Shown here: positions 45,346 through 59,300 of the stretch, one piece after another
How the letters are laid out: the number at the start of each line of letters is the position of its first letter
Numbering within the stretch: the stretch's first letter is position 1
Source: Ricordea florida
Lineage: Eukaryota; Cnidaria; Anthozoa; Corallimorpharia; Ricordeidae
DNA: 64,000 bases
Reading direction: 5' to 3'
Assembly (NCBI GenBank): GCA_949710005.1
Contig: OX453275.1
Coordinates: 2,211,973 to 2,275,972, forward strand
Position numbers and translations under genes: made by a program
The notes under the pieces: generated by a model
Database searches by the model: none
The model's input: only the letters and a program-made list of their open reading frames with translations
Told to the model about the DNA's origin: nothing

Positions 45346-46735
45346 ACTTAATTAAATAAACCGAAACCTTTAAAAAGTTATTTTGTGCGTCGGCGGAGGC
45401 TTTAAAAACCGGCGCGAAAGTGGTTGAACACCCGCGAGGAGCTGAAACTTGATTGGTTGTTTATTTTTAGATCTGCCAAGCCGTCAATCAATCATACGAA
45501 AACTGTAATGTTTTCTGGCAACAAGGGAAATTTTACGAACCGGAAATTTTTTTCCTGCGAGAATTTTCAAACATTAAGAAAGTCTTAAATTGAAGAATAT
45601 AGAAGCTAGTTAGGTCAACGGAAACCTCTGGTAGGTTTGCATTTTAATTTATAATACAATGGAGTAATTAGTTGGATTTATTTGCTCAGTTTCTGGGGTG
45701 TTTGGCTGGGATAAATTTCACGCAATCGTAAAATTTAACATTGTAAGCTGGCTACATCAGAGCTCGTAAAACTCAATTTTCCTCCGTTTTCCTATTAACT
45801 ATTTTGGGTGACAAATGACTAATACATTGTTCAACATATTTATTTTGTTCGCACTTAGTACCTTATGTCAGCCGTTGTAGTTCGGAAGAGGTTTTTTAAG
45901 TTTCCACAAATATTTCGTGATGCGAGTTACAGAAATTAAGATTATGCGAGTTGCTTTTTCTCGCGGAACTTTGAAGTGGCTTCCTAATTCGCAAATCATT
46001 TTCTATCTCAATTCTGTTTGCCCCTGAAAAATTACTCAAAATGAAGCATTGTCTGCTTAATATTTACAGGCTTGAACCAGCTACCTAAGGTTAAATATTT
46101 TATCTTCAGACCTACTGCTAAATGCTGGTAAATCGCTGAAACCGACTCAGTGAGTTTATCTGCGCAAATTCTAATTTCAGTCGCGTTTTAATGTCTACAT
46201 TTCTCGGTGTTTTAGTGAAACGGCAAAGGTTTACCTTTAAAATTCAACATGCAGACCAAAATAGAAAAGCTAAACCTATTGTGCGCATAGCATGTCTTCC
46301 CTCGTTGAACGAAAAAACCTCGGCCGAATATCCATAAGTGTTGTATAGGTGTGAATATTCCGTACAATTTCCCCTTTTTCCATTGTTTGAAATCCTTTTA
46401 AAACAAAAAGTAGTGATATCAAGAACCAGAAGATAGCAGGTGAAGGCGAAGCGATATTGTAACCGAGGAGTTAAGCTTAACACTGAAATGTAGGCGATGA
46501 TCGTACGAATAATCAAGCAAAGTGAAGTTAAATAATTTGCCCTTTCGCAAGGGACTTATTAAAATGTTCGGACAGTGCAAACAAAACCTAGGTCCACAGA
46601 ATGTTTTACGTGGAAAAAAGTAATTCAATTGAATTTTTTTACTAACTCTAACATTTTTTGAATCACTTAAGCCACGATATTAACTGATAGCCAGTGTTCA
46701 CGATCCTTTCTTTACGAGTAGGCATAACAACAACA
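45346..46735. other. No gene recognised
   Basis: Upstream side of the minus-strand gene fragment at 45345. No repeats or exons seen. Confidence 0.4.
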
Positions 46736-46739
46736 AAAC

Positions 46740-47300
46740 ACTTACCGTTTAATAGTTTTCGTCACAGCTCTTCTGCATCGGAGAACTGATTGGACCGTTT
46801 GGGCTCGCAGAAAACCGTTTCAGCGGAAAGGAAAAAAAAGGAACAAAACTTAATGCAAGAGTTCAAATAGAGTGATTCATCTTCTAATCTCGATTTAACA
46901 AGAAAGGGAAAAGCCGTAAGCTTCCAATTTGGTGAACGAGTTCGGATACAGCGATTCGACAGGACTCGCCATCTAAGCTTCATTTAACATGTAAAGCTGC
47001 CGTGTTTAGAATTTTCAAAAAAAACCTAAGGCCCTAATCTATTCCAGCATCGAGAAACGAACTCGGATTGAGAGAGAAAATTCAATTGAACACAGAACTT
47101 ACCGCTTCAGTTTTCCAACTGCCACATGTGAATCCGGAGAGCTGAATGGACCAACTGGAACCGCGAAGACTCAATGCAGCAAAAAGAGGAAAATCCAAAT
47201 AAGAAAAAAAAAATGAAGTTTAGGGATTGAGTTGTAATACCACAATCTGAGAACAAGGTTGATTCAAAGAACAAAAAAAAGTTCTCAAACACTAAGCTGA
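46740..47300 (-). repeat. Diverged tandem pair of exon-like units
   Basis: 46742-46830 and 47100-47170 each read, on the minus strand, GGTCCA(A/T)TCAG then (C/T)TCTCCG and end at a GTAAGT-type donor. Spacing is about 360 bp. They look like duplicated small exons. The second keeps an open frame (SPDSHVAVGKLKR) and the first has a stop. Confidence 0.35.
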
Positions 47301-47719
47301 AGCTAGGTCTGCTCTACTCCAGAAGTCAAGAGATGCCAAGTCGGCTCGTGTTATTATAAAATCAATCGAATACTTGCCTTTACGATCAAGTGATACTTCA
47401 TTAGTTCCCTTGTATATGTCGTCGTTCAATTGCCAACTCTAAAACTGATGTATTACGAGTATTTCGAATTGAAGTTTTGATAATTTGATGCACAGATGCT
47501 TACACGCTGCTGGAATAAAACTTTTGCGCTGATGGTTCGGTGGCAATTCCATTGACTATGGCGCGGGCAGCATCGAAACCTGATGTGGGCATTTGGTACC
47601 AATCAGATTACAGGAAACGCTGCTTTTTCCCGCCTACATTTCGGGAAACAGCATATGGCATCCCTCTATGTTATAATTCATGAATTATTTAATTTCATTC
47701 TTTCTTTCTTTATTTGTTT
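47301..47719. other. No gene recognised
   Basis: No repeat or exon supported. Confidence 0.35.
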
Positions 47720-47724
47720 GTTCG

Positions 47725-48041
47725 CAATAAATCATGTTTCATTGCATTACAGATTGCTTTAGACTGTTTTTTCATCTGATTGTTGTTGCATTCTTCGAGC
47801 GAGTCAAAAGGACGGACTTACAGTGACTCGGTAAGAAACATTTTCCAGTGTTTAAATCCCCTATGTTATCAGCGCTGATTGTCAGCATTCACAATAAATG
47901 TTTCATTGCATTACAGATTGCTTTAAACTGTTTTTCACTTCTGATTGTTGTTGGATTCTTCGAGCGCGTCAAAAGGACGGATTTACAGTGACTCGGTAAG
48001 AAACATTTTTTAATGTTCAAATCCCCCTCTGTTATCAGATT
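47725..48041 (+). repeat. Tandem duplication containing a non-coding exon-like unit
   Basis: Two copies about 165 bp apart of CATTGCATTACAG then ATTGCTTTAGACTG ... CAGTGACTCG then GTAAGAAAC. Acceptor and donor signals are kept in both. They lie about 400-700 bp upstream of the CACTA-type transposase start and may be duplicated 5' untranslated exons. Confidence 0.45.
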
Positions 48042-48421
48042 TTTTAATGTAATAGATTTTTAATGTAAATAGATTTTTTTTCTTCATTTGCTTTTCTTTT
48101 GTACCATTATTTTCTCGAAGATATTAGCCTTTTCAGGCTACTCTGAAATACGAGTTTTACATAAAGTTCATGTATGTATGTATTACCCGATAGTTAATCT
48201 TCAGACAAGCGGGACTTGATGGATAAGGCATGCCTTAGGCTCAACCCATGTTTTATTCGGACATTTGTCCACAATATGAAGAAACGGATCAGGCGGGAGG
48301 GGACGAGAGAAGAGGTTAATTAAGCTGTTATGGCAATGGCACAACAGCTGGAATTAGGATAATTATTTAAAGCCATGAATCCAATGCTATAGATTGAGAT
48401 TAATGATAATTTCCACTTCAG

Positions 48422-51400
48422 ATGGACGCGACCATAGTGTGTCATTGTAGCACATGCAGGGGAGAGTGTTCTCAAACAGTTCGCACATGTCAGCGACACA
48501 TGAGTTTGTATGGTGCTTATCAGGACGCTGATGTGGTTTCCGGTGAAACAGATAATGAGGTGACAAAACGTAAAACTTTACTTTACGTCTTTTTTTAATT
48601 AAGTTTATAATACAAGCATATAGCCTTGGATTGAAATGAACGTGTTATCGTGATGGCATTCATTTGCAATTCTTACGGCTAAAAGCACGGATAGAAATGA
48701 GAGCGCAGTAGAGGGTTTATAACGTTTCCATGCGTTTTCTGAAAGGTCCTGTTCCGACGACAAGTAAATTGCATTTCAAACTCGTTCCCTAAGGTTTTTT
48801 ACGCGAAAACAATTAGAGCGGCTGTAAAAAGACTACAATTATTGTAAAGTATCCAATTTCTCATCCTTTGTAGTCCGAGTTGGGTGTTGTATGTCAGTGC
48901 CAAACGTGTCGCGGAGACACCATTATATCAGCCAGGTCCTATCAGAGACACATGAAAAATCAGCGAGGCGAAATGAATTTCCAAAGCGATTCAGAGTCAG
49001 AAACAACAGACAGTGAAACTGGCGATGCTATGGATATTGACGAGGTAGGTCGTATCGAGTAACCGCAGTCTATACATATGTGAAAGTGCCATGTTAATTA
49101 CATGTTCGATAACTAGGACTGATTGTTGTTGCAAATGGCTCAATTTAATACACTGTAACTTCGATTAAAATATATTCAAAGTATGGAAAAATGATACTTC
49201 GTTAGTTTCTTCGCAATTCGTTCCTTCAGGCATACTCTCTAACAAAATACAAACAAAATGAGAGAGCTGATCCTGCGCAACCTAAGTCATATTTAAGTTG
49301 AAAGCACTCTCAGCAGGCCTCAATGCGCGTACCTGGTAGAAAATATAACTAAAGGGGTTCTTCATTTCATCTAGGTCTCCCCGGTTCCTGACAGCATGTC
49401 GGACACGGAGAGCGATTTGCAGGCAGATCACGCATGCCAGATGGACTCTGACAGTCAAACAGATTTGGAGCCAGAGATAGAGTCAGAGTCGGAACCAGAG
49501 TCGGAAAATCAAATCAGTGAGGCAAATGAGCCCATAAGTGGCAGGTCTAAGGTGACCAAACTTGACGTTGCCGTGGCATTACTGAACTGGTTTTCCAAAT
49601 TTCCTGGCGTCTCAAAGGCAGCGGTTGGTGAGCTACTGCAGCTGATGCAGAAGATGATGTCACTGGCGATGGAAGAGGAGGTACAATTCCCCACAAGTTT
49701 TAAGCAAGCTAGAAAAACTGTTAAACCTTTCCTGACTGAGTCCAAATCATACCAGATATGCTCCCATGAGTGTATTGTGTACACTGGTGAGCATAGCCAC
49801 TGCACGGACTGCCCAAAATGTGGGGAGGAACGTACCAAAGCAAAATGGTATTCAGTGGTACCCATTATTCCTCGGTTGAGAAATATTTTTCAGTCTCCAT
49901 CGCTTGCTAAGCTGGTGAAGTGCCATGCGATCAGGAGGGAAGCAAGAGAGGAGGATGACTCCATCTTCGACATCCAAGACACTAAGTTTTGGTCGGATAT
50001 GTTTCAGAACGGCGGGCCACTAGACGGCGATCCACGCAATTTGCTGCTTTCTTTTAGTGCGGACCCTGTGCAACCCTTTAAAGTTACAAATCCAAAATAC
50101 AGCATGTGCCCCATTTCACTTCAAATTCTAAACTTTCCAAAGCCGCTACGATCTGCTGACAACCGCATTCTCCTCTGGTCCATACTTCCAGGCCCAAATA
50201 AACCACGGTCGCTATCGGCCTACCTTCGTCCACTTGTGGACGAACTACTCGTCTTGAATTGAAAGATGGGATCCCAGCTTTTGACTCTGATTCCTCACAA
50301 TCTTTCACCCTCAAAGCCAGATGTGTGCTAGATGTACTGGACTACGAGGGGCAGCAAATGTTTCTAGACTCGCTAGGTCCAAATGCATACCAAGGATGCA
50401 ACAAATGTAGGCAGCCTGGTTCTTACCTCCATATCCTCTCGAAAATGGTGTACAGTGACTCGCGTCGATTCCTGCCATCGGACCACCCTTTACGCACATT
50501 TTCTCCCACCAACGTCCAGCGATTCCCTTTCCGCACAGAAGAATCTCGGCCACCACCGCAGGCAAGGACTCAGGTGTGCCAGCACCAATATGGCATCGCG
50601 TATGAAAGTGCCGAAGCAAACGGCGCTAATGAGGCAACATTGAAAAAAGTGGCTAAGTCTACAGGCGTTAAGGGTAGGTGCATGTAATAGTTATGATGGA
50701 GACTATCTTGACGACGACTACATTACTATAATGCAAATGATAACGCTAACATAACAATGACAACGGTAATATTTCATTTGTTTGGACAAAACATATTGTA
50801 TGTAATTTACGGCATACAAGAACAAGTACTGCCTACTTATTATTTACATCACAGTAAATAATCAGAGTTTGGGACCGACATTTCTTTCTAGATGGGGGGG
50901 GGGGGGGTACTGAAAAAACTTTTTGGCATGGAATAAAAAGACAAAGAAATTGCTTGCAAACAAGATATTTCGAAAAAGAGTTTGCATTTCAAAAAAAAAT
51001 TGTTCGACTAACTGCTCGGGGACAAAATGCGATGTTGCTGTACTATTGGCCTAACCATGCTGTCCTCCACACACTAACATAAACCTACCTGCGGGGGACG
51101 GGAGGGTGGTAGTAGATAACAGGTACCACGAAGCTTACCAACTGACAGAGAAAGACGATGACCGATCCACACCCATGCTTTTTTGTGCAATCTGATTTTT
51201 TTCAGGTATTCCAGCGTTTGACAGGCTCCCATATTTCGATGCAACAACTGACGTAGTTCCTGAACCAATGCACATGATTGCAAGGATTGGTTTAATAATT
51301 GTAAAAACCCTTACTTGTGTTTCGCCAATGGATGGTAGGAAAGTAAGACTGCAAGAACAATCTTTGGGTCGCTTCCATGACGCTTGCCAGTTGGATGACG

Positions 51401-52698
51401 ATCCTGACGTCCCCTTACCAAGGGCACCGTGGTCCCTCACGCAGGACGAGATGAAAGTTGCAGATCGCCGACGATCACAAGTGTTGGCTCCAATTGGGTT
51501 CGACTTTAGAGCAAATGTTTACATGTTTCAAAGTCAAAGTCACCTAAAATCCTACGATTGGTTTCAGGTAACAAGACGCGTTTCGTTTTTGACATGTGAC
51601 AATCTATAATACGCCCAGATTACTTCCTTTCTGTGCCAATTCCCACAATATGCTATCCGCACTGAATACTCGCGCGTTGCTTGTTTTTACGCTTCCGAAG
51701 GCTTCTCGACCAAAACCTTTTTTTCCAATGCAGAATTCTTTCAATGCAATTTTCAATACAGAAATAATGGGGAAGCGCCTAAGTGTTTGCTCATAGCTAT
51801 TTCGCACATTTTCGGCATCAGTCGTCGTACTTTGTGCATACACTTTTCATAAATGCACGGCAATGTGCGGAACTTGCCCCCCGCGACCTCAACCAATGCC
51901 CTCTTTTTAATTGTAGAAATTTGAATAAACGCCTTTTTTTTCCTCCACGACTAATGGGGGCTCCCATCTGCCCTATTTATACTCGCTTTGGAGTCAGTCT
52001 ACAGTCGTTTCCCGCAGCGACGAATTTTTCTTGATTTGTCAATGCAATTTGTGTTTTTGCTAATAGGCATTCAACAGCGGGATTCTTAAGTTCTGCCTTC
52101 GTGGCATGCTTAATGAGGAACAGCGTGGCGCCCTTTTCCGCTTTGTTGACGCGGTTGCTGCCTTACAAGTGCCCGTTACAAGTGCAGAAAGAGAAGGCCA
52201 GCTAAGAAGCATCCAGGAAGCGCTCTGTTTTCTTGAAATGACGTTTCCAGTGTCATTGCAAGTTGTGTTGCTACACCTGTTTCAGCATCTGCCGGCAAGC
52301 CTGGAAAGATTCGGAGCATTGCAATGTTCGCAATTGAAAGGTACCAACACTTCCTTGTGTCACGGATCCATAACAAACGCTATCCTGAGGCCTGCATATT
52401 AGAAACATACAAGGTATGTCATTTTTTGGCACCCAGCAGATGTACTGGATGTGTGTGTTGTACGAGTAGAGTGGTGAAAACTAGGAAATTAACGCTCCCA
52501 CCTGAAACTTCGGGCCTTTCTAAATACGGCGACTTGAATTCACGTGATCTGGAGGGAAAATTACTTGCTAATAAAGGAAATCAGTACGAGAAATATATGT
52601 TATTTGCCGGCTGGGACGTCTTGAACATGCTGCCTGAGGCCGCAAAAAGCCAGCAAATTACTTATTTTATTCTTCCCTTCTTTAATATTTTTGGTTAA
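48422..52698 (+). pseudogene. CACTA (EnSpm/TNP2-like) transposase gene, frameshifted
   Basis: Exons 48422-48559, 48874-49044, 49375-50673, 51206-51567 and 52067-52413 or beyond, with GT/AG borders in phase. Exons 1 and 2 each encode a CxCxxCxG...RxxQRHM zinc-binding unit (VCHCSTCRGE and VCQCQTCRGD), an apparent exon duplication. An acidic stretch follows (SDTESD...). Then come CPKCGEERTKAKWYSVVP, KFWSDMFQNGGPLDGDPRNL, LLWSILPGPNKPRSLSAYL and VYSDSRRFLPSDHPLR, the TNP2-type core. EPMHMIARIG, FLEMTFPVSLQVVL and MFAIERYQHFLVSRIHNKRY complete the order. One frameshift at about 50256 (after DELLVLN) and one near 52315 inactivate it. No CACTA termini were identified. Confidence 0.75.
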
Positions 52699-52699
52699 A

Positions 52700-54193
52700 A
52701 AAAAGCCTACAAAGATTGCATTACAAAATGCGTTGGTTTTCTACGTGCGCATCCAATGTTGAGTCGATCGCAAAGCTACGGCAAGAATGAAGAATGATCT
52801 TTTTATTACCGCACGAAACAAAATAAATTCACTACAAGAACAGTACTCTGGAAAAATGTCATCATAAAAAAAAGAAGAGCACCTGAAATAGCTATTTACA
52901 TTTGTAGTTAACGAGTGAACAATCTGAACCTCTGTGCTCAATCCCCTCGGCATTTTGTTTTGATTAAAAGTTTTCGAAAGTGAAACTGAATGACGCTGAA
53001 ATATGTAGTTTTGTCGCCGCCTGCACACAGCACAATATTGCGAGAATTCATTTGACTGTTTTTTGTTTTCTTTTTATCAAAGAATCTCATTTCCTTGAAT
53101 AGTGATAAGCAGCATTCAGATTTCGGGGAAAAGTAGCAGATAGTCAAGGTGTGTGAAAGAATAGATCGCGTCTGTAAATTAGCGATTTGCAGTTCAACAC
53201 AATGGCGTGAAAAATTGTCAGAGAGAATATTAAATGCACAAACAACGATCGACAAACTACGGCCATAAAGCCATAACTTGACTTTCTCAATAGAAACAAT
53301 GAATATTCGTCTTTTGGAGAACTTCAAATCCTTTAATTCCGTTACTTATTTAGCTTGTGCTTGGATAAATCAAATATATAAGCCGGTGACTTGCAGTTAA
53401 CCGTATTAAATGGCGTGAAAATCAATACGAATCGACAAACTTGTATAATTTAATTTCGTCAATAAAAAGAATAAATACTTGCCTTTTGGAGAACTTCAAC
53501 GCCTTCAATTCCACTGCTGATTTTCTCTTTTGCATTTTCAAAGGTTGCTGAGCAACTACCTCGATTTTGGAGAGCAAAAGTTTTGAGGGCTGGTTTGTCT
53601 CGCCGCCAAATCAAGCCCCTGATCAAACTGACGGAAGCGTTACCATTGCCCATGGGCAGATGTTGAAAATCTTGCCCGCGCTAAGAGCCAATCAGATTGC
53701 AGGATTCTCTACGGTGCCCTAACAAATTTTCGAAATAAAGAAAAGTAACGCGACTATTGACGTCTCTATCGATATTTAGTATGTAGTCTAGAAAACTGTC
53801 TCTTGATTGCAATTGAATGAAATGGAGTATTGCAGATCAGTGGTGTGCAGAATGCGGAAGCGGTTACCTAGTCTATGTATTTGTGTTAGGACAGAATACA
53901 GAATTTCGGAAACTTATATATCGCAAACTAACGGGCCCTTTCTCCCCCCCCCCCACCCCAAAAAAAAAAAAAGCAAAAAGAAAAAAAAGGATTTCGCCAG
54001 CTGATTAGCGCTGACAAAAATTAAGGCGTCTTAATTGAATAAATATAATTCGTGTAAATTCTTGTGGAGCGTTCATTTCCTTTCATACACCCCTCAGCAA
54101 AGGTGGCAACTAGAAAGTAGGTGAAAAAGGTCATTAAAAGAAAATTGTTGCACATTGCCTTGAATGGATAGTCGGTTGTCATCTATATTTCCC
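52700..54193. other. No gene recognised; contains a two-copy tandem
   Basis: 53160-53345 and 53390-53510 are diverged tandem copies, aligned at CATTTAAT/AATGGCGTGAAAA and GAAGTTCTCCAAAAG. A 64-residue minus-strand frame at 53459-53653 covers one copy and is not supported further. A C/A homopolymer block lies at 53943-53990. Confidence 0.4.
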
Positions 54194-54946
54194 AGTCAAA
54201 TTTCAGAGAAATGTTCTAAGCATCTTTAAAACAACAGAGCTCTGTAACGATTTTATAGAAAACAATGAAATTTTCACCAGAGCATCCCTTTAGGATGACC
54301 TACACAGGAAGGTGTAATTTGAGATGAAGTAGTTAAAAGATAGTTAATGATTAACTCCTGAATTTGACCTTATCAGCTGAGGGTTGCCGTCTGCCCCACA
54401 TACTTGTTATGTGCAGAATTCATTGAAAATGAATTCCACTTTCTATCCATAACTAACATGGATTGAACTATGATCCTATGGAGCGGTTTCGGGGTAAGGC
54501 CATAAGTGTTCCCATGGCAACCAAATCCTTCCAAATATGGGTGTAGAACAGATATCTCCTCAAGTATTTAACTTAATCCAATTTCGCTCCATAGGATCAT
54601 AGTTTACATCCTAAAGGCAGTCTGTGCCAAATTTCACAGCAATTGGTCATATACTTAAGCAAAAAATAGTTAGGGGGAGATGCCTACTTCCGGAAAAAGG
54701 CAAATTTGAGAAAAATGCCCTTAAAGTTGGCACAAATTTAAACTTTTCCTTAACCGTTTCCATGGCAACCGATCGCCATTGGCAGATTACATCACGAAAA
54801 TCGCTTTTATCAGCTTTCACAGGTCAATTTATGTGAAAAAGACTTCGAAAACTTAAAGTAGATGGGTTAAACTATAGTTTTAAGTAAAAATATAAAAAAT
54901 GGTTGGATGACCGAAAATTAACAAAAAATCTGACTAGACGGCCCCC
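54194..54946. mobile_element. TTAA MITE, left end truncated
   Basis: Almost identical to 35085-35837. It lacks the first 11 bases and the left TTAA. The right end and TTAA (54947-54950) are intact and the same repeat R sequence follows. Confidence 0.8.
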
Positions 54947-54950
54947 TTAA

Positions 54951-56101
54951 GAGTGCCACATCCATCTTTGCGTGTTCATGATGTAAAGTACATAAAAAAG
55001 ATCGCTGAAACATTGGGGAACACTTTTATTGCTACAAGAAAACACCCCTGTCCAGGTCATTCAAAGAAATTTGTGAAATGAGTTCAAATTTCACTGCTGT
55101 GAAAAAAACCAGGAGCCCCTGAAAAAAACCCATTCTCAATATTGAATTTGACCACATAGTTGCATTTGTTCATGAGCTGCACCTGATGCTGAGAGTAACA
55201 TACATTTTAACTGAAAATATGATAACAGAGTGTATTAACTGGGATAGGAAAGATGATATTAGCCGGCAACGAGGAGAACCACCGGGACTGCATCTTTAAA
55301 AGGTTGTCCAAGGTATCAGATCATGTGGGGTGTCTTTTGGTGTTTGGGAGCAGCGCAATACTGATAGAAAGGCAAGTGGGAAGAATGATTGGACCAGCCT
55401 ATTGGGAGCTGACAAGAAAATTCTTTTAAATACCCTCCCAGACAAAATGAAGAGCTTTCTGCGACCCGAAACATCTGATGTTGTCATCAAGATATGGAAA
55501 AACGTTGTTACTGGGTTGTCAACAACTGGGCACCTGAGGGAGACCCCAAGCAAAAGAATGGATCAAGCGTTTCTTAGAGCTGAGTGGTAAAAGGGACCTC
55601 TTTTAAGTACATGCACTTTCAAGCGCCATATTTCAAACATAAGCTGTTGTTTATTTGTAAAGAGACAGCAGCAATGTACACTTTATTTCTAGCGGCGTGA
55701 CAGTTGTTTACGCCATTAGACTGTTGTATTTACCAAGATATTTTTACCATATCTTTTACGACCCAAAAGACGATTCCATGTTGTCTCTTATTAATAAAAG
55801 GTTCAAATATCATTTGAAATAGGTAGCTTGCTTCGCAAAGCACTCGCATTTGGCACCCCCTCCCCAAAATTCTTATGGCTACAATTCCGAAGTAAATATT
55901 TTTGCCGGTATAAAAACAATAGCAATAATTTTGTTATTTGGCTTTCCCCTGCTTTGTTCCCTGCGGACAACCCTGGGATTACCTTCCCACTGCCTTGCCT
56001 CTTCTTTACAGACAAGTGGACAAGCGTCCGGCATTTGCTTTGACCATGAAAAATGGCGTGTCGTGCACGCGCCTTTAGGGCTCTGCTATCAGTAGGACTA
56101 C
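54951..56101 (+). pseudogene. Repeat R, copy 3 (3' part)
   Basis: Continues from the MITE with the same degenerate protein blocks (GVWEQRNTDRKASGKNDWTS, LPDKMKSFLRPETSDVVIKI) and runs to GGACTACAGG, the point where the Mutator-like element sits in the gene 2 unit. A 16-bp loss after ETP distinguishes it from copy B. Confidence 0.65.
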
Positions 56102-56383
56102 AGGCTTAAGAACAATTCATATAATTGGTTCATGCCTCATTGACAAATGAAATGAATCAAAAAGTAATAACGCAAATAAAAGCAGTGCAGGAAATAAGGC
56201 AACTTTTAATATATTTAACAATGACCTTGATTACAAGTTCACAACACAACGGATTTCAAATTTATTCTGCTTTTACTAGCAGGTTATTAGTTTTAATTTT
56301 ACAGTTAAATATAATGCTTTCTTTGAACTACATTCTTGTTTTGTCTGTTACTTGTAAACGTCGTTTATCCATGTAAAGGCTCA

Positions 56384-59300
56384 CTACTTTGGATAAAGAG
56401 TTTTTGCCTGTGCTGAACCTGGTAATGCTCGGCATACTTGTATCGTCAGCGTATTGCCGTGGCCGATTGTACATGTGCATGTATCAACATTTGTTGCTGC
56501 AGGCATGCTAAAAAAGCAGGCTGAAAAAATGGCCATGTCGAACGCTGGACTGGTACCAACAAAGAAGCTGGAACGGAATTTGGTTGCTACTCCTCCACCT
56601 GCTAGATTCCAGTTGAAATCTACTTCTATCTTGGAAGGCTTTCGTTATATATATGCATCCAGAAAAGAAAAAAAAAAACACGGAAAAAACAAATCAGCAA
56701 AACGGAATATAAACTCTGATAAGAGGAAAGTAGAAGCAGAGAAAACAAAATTTAGTTTTAAAGATTAGATGGCCGCAAAAATGTAAAGAAACTTGAAGAA
56801 ACGCCTTTTGCTTCACCAACGAAACAAAATAAAATAAAGAATCTTTTTTTCCCACAACTTTAGAGTTTATGTCACAATTCTGCATCGGTCTACTATCAGT
56901 CTCTGTACAAGGTTAGAGTCTTCAGACAATAAATTTCAACAATTATGCATGCATGTGTTACGGTGAATCAAATCCGCGCAGTGCTTAAGGCTTGATTTTT
57001 AAATCTCCTTTCTCTTTTGATGGATTTTACAAGTAACTGGTGATGGCACAGGTTGTTTTGAAAAAAAAAAGAATTCTAACGAAACTTACCGGTAATTCGG
57101 TGCGGCGTGTGGTTTTTTAAGACAAAAACGACTGAAGAGTAAATTTTGTCCCAGTGCGGCCCCTTGTAAGCTTGGCCAATAAGATATTAAAATTTATCAC
57201 ATGACTGTATACGGAAACTATATTCAGAATTCGTGAGCTCAGTGAAAGACTGATTTGAAGGATCGAAACAGGATATTCCTATGATAGCTCGCTATCCATT
57301 CAGGAGTTTTGCATTGCCTATTGGGAGAAATAGTGATACTGTTCGTAATCTTCATTTAAAAGGAAAACAATTGGCGCTCAAGTTGAATCTCTCCGGATCA
57401 ATCGAGACTATTCCTGGTCAACACTTGGAAAACGTTGGCGCTTTGGGGACCAGAAATGAGGGAATCTGATTAATTGGCATTGGTTATTGTCATTAGGACC
57501 GCCTCAGTCGCGTAATAAATGTATGTACGTAATACCTGACAACACTTACGTTATTTGGCGCGTAATGTCCCACGTTGTTGATTGTGAAACGGCCTGCTGT
57601 AATACCAAGATGCATTGCGTACCAGCTGTGCATTCCTTTGAGAGTTGCTCCACGCAGCTCACCTGTTACGTCATTCCAATAGCACTATCAATACCTTAAT
57701 AAGTAATTGATAAACACGCTTTCAGGTTAAAGGCGCTTTATTTCTAAACTAAGATCAGTCGATTGTTTAAATGTGCAGGGTTGTAGCGAGAACGCGGGAG
57801 TTTTTCGTGGCGACTCTTGAGGTCTCAATGATCTTATACTTTCCAGTTGGCAAGGGTGGAACCAGTTTACTTTGCTCGGGGAAATGAAAAAGGTCCAAAG
57901 GTCCAAACAGTCAGTTCCTACAAATTGTTTTATTAAGCGTGGGGTTTGCTTGTTAAATCCAGCCAACTTGACATAACCTGTATGTCGCATTTTGATTCAA
58001 GGCCATGGAATTGAAATACGCCCACACTAAAGTAATGAAAACAGAATATCCTTACCGACAAAAGTGTGTTCAAAGCCTGACGAAGTTACAGTACCAACAG
58101 TGTACGGTGTAAACCAAGTAGTCCTGAGGCTGTTTTTAAACAACTGAAGAGTCTGTTTAGGTATAAAATATGTCATCAGTGCAGTGAAGCAGTCCTTAAC
58201 CTGAGTCTTACAATGTGGTTCTACCTATTACCCTTTCACTCCCACAGTCAAACCTTGAGTCATAGAATGTGGTTCTGCCTTTAGACATTCTAACTCCCGG
58301 AGTCGAACCTTGAGTTACACTGCACTGTTAAGACGTTTGAAACGTTTGCCCCAAGAGAAAGCCTTTGATTCGTAAATACATGTTAGATGGTGGTTCTATC
58401 TTCGTATTGCTGAAATCAGCCATAATTTGCAATATGACTTCTTTTTATGATGTACTTGAACCCATTTATTCCCAAAGTGATTGCTGTGCAAATTCTCCGT
58501 ACAGTATCAATACGCTGTCAGGCGAAGAGCTGATGAGAATTGAGAAAACTATCGACTCATACATAACATTCAGCTGAAAACAAATTTTCTCGACTAGCTA
58601 ATAAGGAAGTGCATTGCACTCACTAAGAAGAATTGCTACTTTACTCCTACTCCAAGAATAACCAGTTTTCTTCTAAAATGAGTTAATAAGGCTCATTCGT
58701 ACGAGAGTTCCTCCCAGGAGGAGAGGGTAGGGGGTACATGTTCCCATGTTTCCTTAATCTCTTTGTATTTTCTCCCGAGTCACGCATTAATAAAACCACG
58801 TGTTCCCTGAAATGTTTTAAGCCCATGTTCTCATTTTACTTAGTTCCCTGAAAATAATTTGGAAATATTCCCTGTTTCCTGAACATAAATGCTTCTGTTC
58901 CCTTGTACTCTAAATCCCCTTGGAGAGGTTCTTACGTTTACACCAGCAGGAAGAAGTCTAGAGTTCAGCAGGTACTGAAAAGCTTCATCCACGGGTCCTC
59001 CTCCGACGCAAATGGCATCCAGAAAATCATTTATTCTTGCTGGCTGTGTAGCAGCTCCGCCACCAGGCAAGTAGGTCGCTAAAAGTGCTGATCATAAACA
59101 GAGAAATTCCACGTAAATTAAAAAATTCGATGCTACTGATAATTGGGAGTTAATCGTAGATCAGGGAGTGTGTTTAACATAGTGGAGAGGAGCTGATGTT
59201 AAGCGTTACTGTGGGTAAAAAAAAGTATTAAGCAGTAAGGAGGGTAGGTTTTTTTATATTTCGACAGTACAAAACGTGGATACCCGAACTAAATTTTCTT

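Noticed and set aside
52830-52842. CACTACAAGAA as the terminus of the CACTA element
   Set aside because: Matches plant-type ends, but no inverted partner or target duplication was found at the other side. Probably chance.
53943-53990. Lys-rich coding segment
   Set aside because: Homopolymer C and A runs translated as PPPPTPKKKKKK. Low complexity, no gene.
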